A stretch of DNA of 64,000 nt, from the NCBI RefSeq assembly GCF_009712035.1, contig NZ_VILB01000013.1, forward strand, positions 540,426 to 604,425, read 5' to 3'. Below, piece after piece: positions 27,209 to 34,483 of the stretch; positions within the stretch are counted from its first letter, which is position 1, and each line of letters begins with the position of its first letter. The stretch is from Anabaena sp. UHCC 0187. Its GTDB lineage: Bacteria; Cyanobacteriota; Cyanobacteriia; Cyanobacteriales; Nostocaceae. A model generated the notes under the pieces. It was not told the origin of the DNA. It saw nothing but the letters and a program-made list of their open reading frames with translations, and did not search any database. The position numbers and the translations under genes were made by a program.

Positions 27209-28189
27209 ATGGATTTAACTTCTCAAGTAATTACAGAACCTCTTGTCAATCCAGATAAGAGACAAAAAACTGTAACAGCCCCTCATCTGACAGTTCCTCA
27301 AACCATTCACTTCATCTTGTTTGAAGTTGTACCTTTTTTGGGATTCATCACCGCCATTGTTTTACTGTGGTGGATTCCCCTTAATTGGGTGAACTTAGGA
27401 CTGTTTATCAGTCTATGGTTTCTCACTCAAATTGGATTTACTGTGGGTTGGCATCGACTTTTTAGCCACAATGCTTTTAAGGCCAATGTCGTCGTTCGGG
27501 TAACTTTGGCAATTCTTGGCTCTATGGCTGCCCCCGGTCCTTTGCTTTTGGCAGTAGCCGCCCATCGTCGTCATCATGAATATGCTGATCAACCAGGAGA
27601 TCCCCATTCTCCCCATCTCTTTGGAGCAGGATTTGGTGGTCAGATCAAAGGCTTTTGGCACGCTCATGACGGCTGGTTAGCTACCAATAGAGAACACCCC
27701 AATACCATCCACTATGTCCCGGACTTACTGCGCGATCAAGCACTTACAACAGTCAGCCGATATTATTTGCTGTGGGTGACTTTAGGACTGGTAATTCCTG
27801 CTATTGTAGGCGGAGTTTTCACAAACTCATGGCTGGGAGCATTCCAAGGCTTTCTTTGGGGAGGATTGGTGCGGATGTTCTTCGTTAATAACCTGATCAA
27901 TGGTGTCAACTCTTTCTCTCACGTCCTTGGAGGTCGCTCCTTTAATACCCCAGATCACAGCCGAAACAATCTCTGGCTGGCTCTCCCTTCCTTGGGTGAA
28001 GGATGGCACAATAGTCACCATGCTTTTCCTCAATCAGCCATTTTCGGTTTCGACTGGTGGCAAATTGATATCGGTGGCTGGGTCGTCCTGCTTTTAGAAA
28101 AGCTGGGTTTAATTTCCGATGTCAAGATTCCTACAGCCGATACTATCAAAGCTAAAAAAGCCTTTTTAGCAGCTAGAAAGGCCACATAG
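27209..28189 (+). CDS. Membrane fatty acyl desaturase 4 of 4
   Basis: 326 residues, all boxes complete: HRLFSH (82-87), HRRHH (119-123) and HNSHH near residue 271, with NSFSH. The N-terminus is about 10-25 residues longer than in the other paralogues. HRLFSHNAF in place of HRHFAH and WHNSHHAF in place of WHNNHHAF mark it as the most diverged copy with complete ligands. Forty-eight bases after desaturase 3. Confidence 0.93.
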   Translation: MDLTSQVITEPLVNPDKRQKTVTAPHLTVPQTIHFILFEVVPFLGFITAIVLLWWIPLNWVNLGLFISLWFLTQIGFTVGWHRLFSHNAFKANVVVRVTLAILGSMAAPGPLLLAVAAHRRHHEYADQPGDPHSPHLFGAGFGGQIKGFWHAHDGWLATNREHPNTIHYVPDLLRDQALTTVSRYYLLWVTLGLVIPAIVGGVFTNSWLGAFQGFLWGGLVRMFFVNNLINGVNSFSHVLGGRSFNTPDHSRNNLWLALPSLGEGWHNSHHAFPQSAIFGFDWWQIDIGGWVVLLLEKLGLISDVKIPTADTIKAKKAFLAARKAT

Positions 28190-28254
28190 CCGGATTGCAC
28201 TTTTAACCACCTAATCAAAGTTTTTATCTCAGATCAATTCAGGAGAAAATACCG

Positions 28255-28527
28255 ATGAAAATGCCAAATCAAGAGATTATTGCCGAAAAACAGCAAACTG
28301 TGACCGCTATTCAAGCCTGGTTAGTTTCCTATTTATCCCAACTTTTGGAAATTGATCAAAATGAAGTCAATGTGACAACTTCTTTTGACCGCTATGGTTT
28401 GGATTCCTCTGCAACTATTGGATTAACTACCGATTTAGGTGATTGGTTGGGACGTTCTATTGATCCAACTATCACCTATGATTACCCCTCAATTGAGTCT
28501 CTATCAGAACATCTATCTGGATCATAA
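28255..28527 (+). CDS. Acyl carrier protein of the FAAL-desaturase cassette
   Basis: A free-standing ACP of 90 residues. The phosphopantetheine serine lies in RYGLDSSATIGLTTDLGDWLG. The N-terminal helix EKQQTVTAIQAWLVSYLSQLL and the end YDYPSIESLSEHLSGS are typical of ACPs paired with FAALs in cyanobacterial natural product clusters, and unlike the fatty acid synthase AcpP. It is 65 bases after desaturase 4 and in the same orientation, so it is the likely acyl acceptor. Confidence 0.93.
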   Translation: MKMPNQEIIAEKQQTVTAIQAWLVSYLSQLLEIDQNEVNVTTSFDRYGLDSSATIGLTTDLGDWLGRSIDPTITYDYPSIESLSEHLSGS

Positions 28528-28625
28528 GCTAATTCAGGTCTGAGAAAATATTAACCCCCTTGCTATTAGCTGGGGGGCTAAAAATTAGATATTTAGAATA
28601 TTTGTCAAATCAGAAATCAAGAGAT

Positions 28626-29117
28626 ATGGAAATTATTAATTTCACAGTAACTCATGTAAAAGTTTGTTCAGAAAAATCTTATACCCAAGTTACCACTGCT
28701 ATAGAGTCATTAGTTGGTAAAGCTAATAATCTAATTTTTCAAAAGCTGATAGATGCAAATGCCTCTTTTACAGATGTAGAAAATGCAGTTAAATCAATGG
28801 TTGGTAAAAATGATCTGATGATTTTTACACACCTGGAATCTGGTAAAGTGCTTTCCTTATGTGGCAAATTTAAACAAGCAAAACTCTATATTATTGGCAA
28901 CCCGCTCATAGCTAATCGAATGTTTGAAGAAGATCCGTCCGTCGGGCTTTATGTTCCCCTGCGACTTTTTGTGTATGATGAATATAATGGTAAAACTTGC
29001 ATTATCTATGACAAACCTTCATCTCTCTTAGCTAGATTTGAAAATCAGAAAATTTTGAGGGTTGCAGAAATGCTCGATCAAAAGTTGGCAGAATTAGTGA
29101 CAATGGCTGTCCAATAG
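28626..29117 (+). CDS. DUF302 domain protein
   Basis: 163 residues from ATG 28626 (MEIINFTVTHVKVCSEKSYT); the TTG at 28560 would add 22 unlikely residues. The DUF302 pattern covers most of the protein: TAIESLVGK, a second SMVGKNDLMIFTHLESGKVLSLCG, AKLYIIGNPLIANRMFEEDPSVGLYVPLRLFVYDE in pieces, and a C-terminal helix. No enzymatic function is established for the family. It is the last gene of the cassette, 98 bases after the ACP, so a role in binding the hydrophobic product or substrate is conceivable. Confidence 0.82.
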   Translation: MEIINFTVTHVKVCSEKSYTQVTTAIESLVGKANNLIFQKLIDANASFTDVENAVKSMVGKNDLMIFTHLESGKVLSLCGKFKQAKLYIIGNPLIANRMFEEDPSVGLYVPLRLFVYDEYNGKTCIIYDKPSSLLARFENQKILRVAEMLDQKLAELVTMAVQ

Positions 29118-29119
29118 TA

Positions 29120-29215
29120 TTAGGACTTACGCACAAGTTACGGAATAACGAACCGCAGAGGACGCAGAGAACACAGAGGAATGAGGGTTTGAGAGAGATT
29201 TTGCGTAAGTCCTAA
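29120..29215. repeat. 96-bp inverted-repeat element (MITE-like)
   Basis: Perfect 14-base ends TTAGGACTTACGCA / TGCGTAAGTCCTAA. The inside has the CGCAGAGGACGCAGAGAACA motif that I know as widely scattered in Nostocales genomes. It starts three bases after the DUF302 stop and closes the FAAL-desaturase cassette. A related run (CGCAAAGGCGCAAAGG) lies at 29250-29265. Confidence 0.85.
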
Positions 29216-29272
29216 GTATATCAGGAGTCAAAGTTAATAAAAGTTTCGCGCAAAGGCGCAAAGGAATAAAGA

Positions 29273-30760
29273 CTAAAATACTTCTAAGCCCGGAAACTGT
29301 CCCATTTTTTGAGCTTGTGCAGCTTCTCCACAAGTATGAGGTGTAGGGAATATCTTACCAGGATTTGCTAAACCTTGAGGATTAAAAGCTAGGCGTAACA
29401 GTTGCATTGTCTCTAAGTCAGCATCATTGAACATTTCCGGCATTAAACATTTTTTATCAGCACCAATACCATGTTCTCCAGAAATACTTCCACCCACTCT
29501 TACACAAAGTTTGAGAATTTCGCCACTTAATTCTTCCACCTGTTTAAAAGCACCAGAAACAGAATGATTATAAAGAATGACTGGATGTAAGTTACCATCA
29601 CCAGCATGAAGGGTGTTAGCAATACGATACCCATATTTATTTCCCAACGCGGCAATTTCTTTGAGGACAGATGCTAATTGAGTCCGCGGGATAACTCCAT
29701 CTTGGAGAAAATAATTACTCTGATATCCTAAAGCAATTAGGGCAGTTTTACGCCCTTGCCATAGTTTCACGCGCATTTGTTGGTCACTAGCAATAATTAC
29801 ATTCCTGGCTCCGTTTTGTTGACAAATTTTAGCAACCTGCTGTTTATTGCTTTCCACTTCTACTGCTAAACCATCAAGCTCTATCAATAAAACCGCCGCC
29901 GCATCTCTAGGATAACATCCTGTATTAATAACATCTTCTATGGCATTAATTGTCATATTATCCATTAGTTCCATCGCCGCCGGCATAATTCCAGCACTAA
30001 TAATATTAGTGACGGCATTTCCTGCGTCTTCAATAGTGGCAAAGTCTGCTAGAAGTGTACCAATGGCTTCAGGTGTCTTAATAATGCGTAAAGTGATTTC
30101 TGTAGCAATGCCTAAAGTGCCTTCTGAACCAACAAATAAGCCTGTGAGGTCATAACCAGGCATTTCTGGAATCATTCCCCCAACATCGACCACAGAACCA
30201 TCAGTAATTACCAATTTTAATCCCAAAACATGATTGGTTGTCACACCATATTTCAAGCAATGAATACCACCAGCATTCTCCGCAATGTTGCCTCCAATTG
30301 TGCAAACAGTTTGACTGGAAGGATCTGGCGCATAGTAAAATCCACTACCACTAATGGCTTGAGTTACCCAATTATTGATGACCCCTGCTTGGACAATAAT
30401 CAGTTGATTTTCTAGGTCAACTTTCAATATTTGCTTCATCAATGTGGTGACAATTAAAACACAATTTTCAACTGGTAGCGCACCTCCAGATATACCTGTC
30501 CCCGCACCCCGTGTCACCCAAGGAATTTGTTTTTGATGGCAAATTTTGACTACTTCTGCTACTTGTTCTGTGGTGCGTGGTAGTACAACTAATGCTGGAC
30601 GTTGACGATAGCTAGTTAAACTATCACATTCATAGGTGAGTAATTCTTCTCGGCGTTGAATAACACTTTTTTTGCCCACTATTGCCTCAAATTTTTGGGC
30701 AATTTTTCGCCATTCAGTTGGTTTTGTTTGTAGATGAGGGAGAATATTTTTAGGAATCAT
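29273..30760 (-). CDS. glcD: Glycolate dehydrogenase / FAD-linked oxidase GlcD
   Basis: Oxidises glycolate (or D-lactate) to the keto acid; in cyanobacteria it takes part in photorespiratory glycolate recycling. The 495 residues have the FAD_binding_4 domain first (RGAGTGISGGALPVENCVL, NIAENAGGIHCLKYGVT, GSEGTLGIATEITLR) and the FAD-oxidase C-terminal domain after it (LHAGDGNLHPVILY, SGEHGIGADKK). The next repeated element has replaced any partner gene: no glcE/glcF lies here. Its ATG overlaps the CATG shared with the opposite strand, and grxC copy 2 starts 41 bases away in the other direction. Confidence 0.92.
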   Translation of the reverse strand: MIPKNILPHLQTKPTEWRKIAQKFEAIVGKKSVIQRREELLTYECDSLTSYRQRPALVVLPRTTEQVAEVVKICHQKQIPWVTRGAGTGISGGALPVENCVLIVTTLMKQILKVDLENQLIIVQAGVINNWVTQAISGSGFYYAPDPSSQTVCTIGGNIAENAGGIHCLKYGVTTNHVLGLKLVITDGSVVDVGGMIPEMPGYDLTGLFVGSEGTLGIATEITLRIIKTPEAIGTLLADFATIEDAGNAVTNIISAGIMPAAMELMDNMTINAIEDVINTGCYPRDAAAVLLIELDGLAVEVESNKQQVAKICQQNGARNVIIASDQQMRVKLWQGRKTALIALGYQSNYFLQDGVIPRTQLASVLKEIAALGNKYGYRIANTLHAGDGNLHPVILYNHSVSGAFKQVEELSGEILKLCVRVGGSISGEHGIGADKKCLMPEMFNDADLETMQLLRLAFNPQGLANPGKIFPTPHTCGEAAQAQKMGQFPGLEVF

Positions 30761-30800
30761 GGCTACAATAGAAACACTATTACTCTACATTAAAAATTCC

Positions 30801-31073
30801 ATGACTGCTAAAGTAGAAATTTACACTTGGACTTATTGTCCTTTCTGCCCTAGAGCCAAAGCCTTATTGAAAAACAAAGGTGTTGAATTTACGGAATACT
30901 CTATTGATGGGGATGAGGTTGCTAGAGCGAAGATGGCTGAACGGGCTAATGGCAGACGTAGTGTACCTCAAATTTTCATCAACGATCAACATATTGGTGG
31001 TTTTGACGACATTTCCGCATTAGACAAGCAGGGTAAGCTAGACGAACTTTTAAATACCAAACTGAGTGGCTAA
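30801..31073 (+). CDS. grxC: Glutaredoxin 3, copy 2
   Basis: Paralogue of the gene at 9003. From ATG 30801 (MTAKVEIYTWTYCPFCPRAK) it has 90 residues; an upstream ATG at 30759 would add 14 unrelated residues. Active site CPFC, SVPQIFIND cis-Pro region and GGFDDISALD are canonical. Its 3' end overlaps the convergent gshA gene by 24 bases, so the two glutathione genes are physically locked together. The C-terminus NTKLSG is encoded inside the overlap. Confidence 0.94.
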   Translation: MTAKVEIYTWTYCPFCPRAKALLKNKGVEFTEYSIDGDEVARAKMAERANGRRSVPQIFINDQHIGGFDDISALDKQGKLDELLNTKLSG

Positions 31074-32189
31074 GTCAATTTCTTGCTTGGCCATCTCTTG
31101 AATGGCTTTGGTAATAATTGAACGAATATCAGCACCTTGAGCATACATTTTTAACCATTTTTGTGCGGTATTACCTTCCTGTAAGATTGTTTGCACAGGC
31201 AAAATAAAATGCTCAAAGCCTTGTTGTTTAACTAATGGCAAAACATCATTATAAATCTCATTGATCCAATTACGAGCTAGAATTTTTCTGCCGTCTTGCC
31301 AATGTCTTAACTCAGCATCTAAACTTAATACCTTGACGGCGGCTTCATTAGCTTTTGTTAAATCAATTAAGTCTTGTTTTCTAGTTGTTGCTGGTAATTT
31401 ACTCATTTCTAAAGGGTCGAGGTTAGGATCATTAACCAATTGCCAAAGACGGGCTTCTAACAAAGCAGTAATAGCTAGTAAAGAAGTAGGATCAGTAACT
31501 AAGTCACAGATTCTCAGTTCTAGCCGATTAATATCATAAGGACGGCGATCGCCATTCGGTCGCACATTATCCCAATGATGACGAACATTAAACATTGTCC
31601 CTGCGGCTAAATGTCCTTCTACCCATTCAATATATTCGCCGTGGTTTTCAAATAGGGGAATGTGATATTGGGAATGGGGTAAAATATGCCAGCGTGTAGA
31701 GTGATAACCTGTAGTTTGATTATCCAGAAATGGAGAGGAAGCACTTAAAGCTAAATATAGGGGTGCTTCCATTTTAATGAGACGACAAGCTCGGATTAAT
31801 AATTCTGGGTCACTAAAACCAATGTTGATATGAACACTAGCAGTAACAACATTAGTGCCGTGGTTGCGTTCAATGTATTCTAAATAAGGACTTGTATCTC
31901 CTGAACGATAAAAGCGATCGCTTCTTCCTAATGATAATGTACTGCCAGGAATTACTGTATAATCTCCTAAAGTTTTTAGATATTCTCTGAGTTGAATTCG
32001 CGGTAATATTAATTGACTTAAAAGCTGTTCGTAGCTGTGCAGAGGTTCCGTTGTATATTCTATATGCCGTTCGTCTGTTTCTTGCATAAACCTATCCACT
32101 TTCCCCACAACTTTTTCAGCAAAGGGAATGGGATCACCTTGGGGAGTACCCAAAAACATTTCTAATTCAAAACCTTTAGTTAATAGCAT
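31050..32189 (-). CDS. gshA: Glutamate--cysteine ligase, cyanobacterial type
   Basis: First enzyme of glutathione synthesis. The 379 residues match the cyanobacterial GCS2-like family: MLLTKGFELEMFLGTPQGDPIP, ERHIEYTTEPLHSYEQLL, STLSLGRSDRFYRSGDTSPYLEYIE, HGTNVVTASVHINIGFSDPELL and VRHHWDNVRPNGDRRPYDINRLELRICD in pieces. It overlaps grxC copy 2 tail to tail. gshB lies 20 kb away at 9381. Confidence 0.92.
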   Translation of the reverse strand: MLLTKGFELEMFLGTPQGDPIPFAEKVVGKVDRFMQETDERHIEYTTEPLHSYEQLLSQLILPRIQLREYLKTLGDYTVIPGSTLSLGRSDRFYRSGDTSPYLEYIERNHGTNVVTASVHINIGFSDPELLIRACRLIKMEAPLYLALSASSPFLDNQTTGYHSTRWHILPHSQYHIPLFENHGEYIEWVEGHLAAGTMFNVRHHWDNVRPNGDRRPYDINRLELRICDLVTDPTSLLAITALLEARLWQLVNDPNLDPLEMSKLPATTRKQDLIDLTKANEAAVKVLSLDAELRHWQDGRKILARNWINEIYNDVLPLVKQQGFEHFILPVQTILQEGNTAQKWLKMYAQGADIRSIITKAIQEMAKQEIDLATQFGI

Positions 32190-32208
32190 AGAATTTAATT
32201 CAATTTGA

Positions 32209-33231
32209 TCATTTTAATTCTACTTTCTCCAGGTATTTGGCAATTAGTAGACGGACTGCATTCACTACCGGATCTAAATAAGCCTTGGTTAAATTCGGAT
32301 AAGGCTGTGGCTGGTTTTTGCCAATACCAAACTCTAGTTTCTCCTCTTTTTCTGGTATATATAAAGTGCCAAATATCCAATCCCAAATTCCCAAAAATTC
32401 CCCATAGTTCTTGTTAACGTGTTCGGGTGCTATACTGTGATGAATTTGGTGTAGCACTGGACTCATAAAAATGTGGTTCAATGTCTTTCCATAGGAAAGC
32501 CAGATGTGGGAATGGGCGAGATTACCACCTGCCATATAATATATAGCGACCAAAAAATTCAGACCAAACATGGTCATGAGATGGATTTTACCAAAAAACA
32601 GATAAATTAGTACCGCTTGTAAAGGGGCGCTGATGGCTGTAGTAATCAGCTTTTTATTGAGTTCATATAACGGGTGAGAACGATACAGAGTGATGGGGGT
32701 CAAGACTTCGCTGGAATGATGTAGACTATGAAATTGCCACAGGATAGGATTTTGGTGATGCCAAGCATGATTAAGGTAAGATGCAAAGTCAAAGACTACG
32801 ATAAATAAGATGGTAAAAATCATTAGCGATAACCAATTTTCGGTTATAAATCCGCCGAAATCACCAAAGGTTTCTTGTAGCCAATTATTGACTAGGGATG
32901 CTACCAATGATGTCTCTAACCATGCTAGACGTAAACCACCCGGTGCAAGCATATTATTGATGATAAATAGCTGATAATCAAGCTTTGCTGAAGGATGAAG
33001 ATAGATTTCTTTTGGGAAGCAAAAACTAATAAACCTTTTCAGATTAAGTTCAGACTGAGGTCGTAAACGCCAGTAAACGAATCCGGCTAACAATAAAGAT
33101 GTTAATAAATATACCCAATAAAGGCGACGGCTACCATTAAGGTGATTGGATATCTGACTGCGGAAGTATTCAAGAATCTGCCATAACAATCTTTCTAAAT
33201 CTGCTACCCAACGTGGTAATTCTGCTGTCAT
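32209..33231 (-). CDS. Sterol desaturase / fatty acid hydroxylase superfamily membrane protein
   Basis: 340 residues with several hydrophobic segments (YLLTSLLLAGFVYW, FTILFIVVFDFASYL). Histidine clusters of the superfamily are HAWHH, HSLHH and, near the C-terminus, HQIHHS followed by NYGEFLGIWDWIFGTLY. These predict a non-haem di-iron hydroxylase or desaturase. The substrate is unknown; carotenoid, sterol-like or fatty alcohol substrates are possible. The gap to gshA is 19 bases, same strand, so they may share a message. It lies between the FAAL cassette and the PKS and could modify a lipid product, but this is inference from place only. Confidence 0.85.
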   Translation of the reverse strand: MTAELPRWVADLERLLWQILEYFRSQISNHLNGSRRLYWVYLLTSLLLAGFVYWRLRPQSELNLKRFISFCFPKEIYLHPSAKLDYQLFIINNMLAPGGLRLAWLETSLVASLVNNWLQETFGDFGGFITENWLSLMIFTILFIVVFDFASYLNHAWHHQNPILWQFHSLHHSSEVLTPITLYRSHPLYELNKKLITTAISAPLQAVLIYLFFGKIHLMTMFGLNFLVAIYYMAGGNLAHSHIWLSYGKTLNHIFMSPVLHQIHHSIAPEHVNKNYGEFLGIWDWIFGTLYIPEKEEKLEFGIGKNQPQPYPNLTKAYLDPVVNAVRLLIAKYLEKVELK

Positions 33232-33280
33232 ACTTCTTTGTGATTAGATGTACTAGAAGTGAAAATAGACTAAACAATAT

Positions 33281-34264
33281 TTAGGCTTGTTGATCAAGTG
33301 AAATTTCTCTATCCGTTACTTTCTGAGAGCCTTGACCAGATTTAGCTAAATATATACCAGCCAACACTGTGAAAAAAGCGAACCAGTTGACAATACTTAA
33401 CTTTTCCGCAAATATTACCCAGGCTAATATGGCAGTAATGATTGGATCAAGCAATAGGAACAAAGATACAAAACCTGATGAAAACTTTTTCAAGTTATGG
33501 AACATAATTACTGTAGCCAGCACTTGACAGAAAAGTGCTAAAGAAATCACCGCTAACCATCCGTTTACGGAAACGGGGAAAACTTGCTTATCAAAAATCA
33601 AAGTTATTGGTAACAGCCAAAGAGTTCTGAAAAAACAACTCCAGAGGATGATGGTTGTTGCAGAAAACTTGGCTCTTAGTTTTTCTGCACAGAGAGCATT
33701 TCCAGCATAAAACACAGCCGAGAGTAAAGCTATAGCATCACCTGTAAAGTGAGTGCTGGTCAAGTTAAAATCTTCAAAACCAATGGCGATCGCCCCGACT
33801 GAAGCTAAAATCAAACCCATAATAAATTTGCTGTCAAAACTGTGCTTTAAAAATAGCCACCCCCCTAAAGTGGCGAAAAATGGGGTGAAATTATGCAATA
33901 AATTAGAGTTAGCGATGTTGGTTTGAGTTAAAGACCAAGCCCAAGCAGTTAAGTTGGCTGCACCGAAGCCCGCAGCTAGTACAAACAGTCCTATATCCTG
34001 AAGAGTCCAAGACTCTGGTTGTTCAGGGGATTTCTGGGATACTTTACTACTGATAATTGTGATTACTTCCCACAGCCCAAGGATGACAGTAGAAATCCAA
34101 AAGCGATTAAAGACTGTAGCATTAGGACTAATTTCCAGTTCGCTGACCCTGATAAATATTGGCGCTAGAGATAACATAAACACTGCTATAGGAATTAGCA
34201 GTAGAGTATTCAAGGTTGGTTTTTTTTCAGTCTGTACTTCTGGAACATTGACTGTGGTGGTCAT
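33281..34264 (-). CDS. EamA/DMT-family transporter
   Basis: An integral membrane protein of 327 residues with about ten hydrophobic segments in two EamA repeats (LLLIPIAVFMLSLAPIFIRV at the start; FVSLFLLLDPIITAILAWVIFAE in the second repeat). Drug/metabolite transporters export small metabolites. It is divergent from the PKS gene with a 219-base shared upstream region, and 49 bases separate it from the hydroxylase gene downstream. Export of the PKS product is a natural guess; no direct evidence. Confidence 0.88.
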   Translation of the reverse strand: MTTTVNVPEVQTEKKPTLNTLLLIPIAVFMLSLAPIFIRVSELEISPNATVFNRFWISTVILGLWEVITIISSKVSQKSPEQPESWTLQDIGLFVLAAGFGAANLTAWAWSLTQTNIANSNLLHNFTPFFATLGGWLFLKHSFDSKFIMGLILASVGAIAIGFEDFNLTSTHFTGDAIALLSAVFYAGNALCAEKLRAKFSATTIILWSCFFRTLWLLPITLIFDKQVFPVSVNGWLAVISLALFCQVLATVIMFHNLKKFSSGFVSLFLLLDPIITAILAWVIFAEKLSIVNWFAFFTVLAGIYLAKSGQGSQKVTDREISLDQQA

Positions 34265-34483
34265 AATTTTTTTAGGAATGTTGATTGAACTGCACGTATA
34301 TACTTACCCATGCTTCTACTACGTGGTTGTAGGTAATTCTACAATCAATATACTTGTTATCTGGAGATTTTTTGAACTCGATAGATAAAATGAGTGGTAA
34401 AATCCTAATTTAGCTATTCTTATAGTTGGCACTATCGTCATTATTACGAATTTTCTAGGAATAAATATACAAAGAATATCTTT

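Noticed and set aside
22263-29117. Heterocyst glycolipid (hgl) cluster
   Set aside because: The hgl genes would include HglE-type PKS, HglC/D and HetN-like reductases; none is here, and four desaturases are not part of that pathway.
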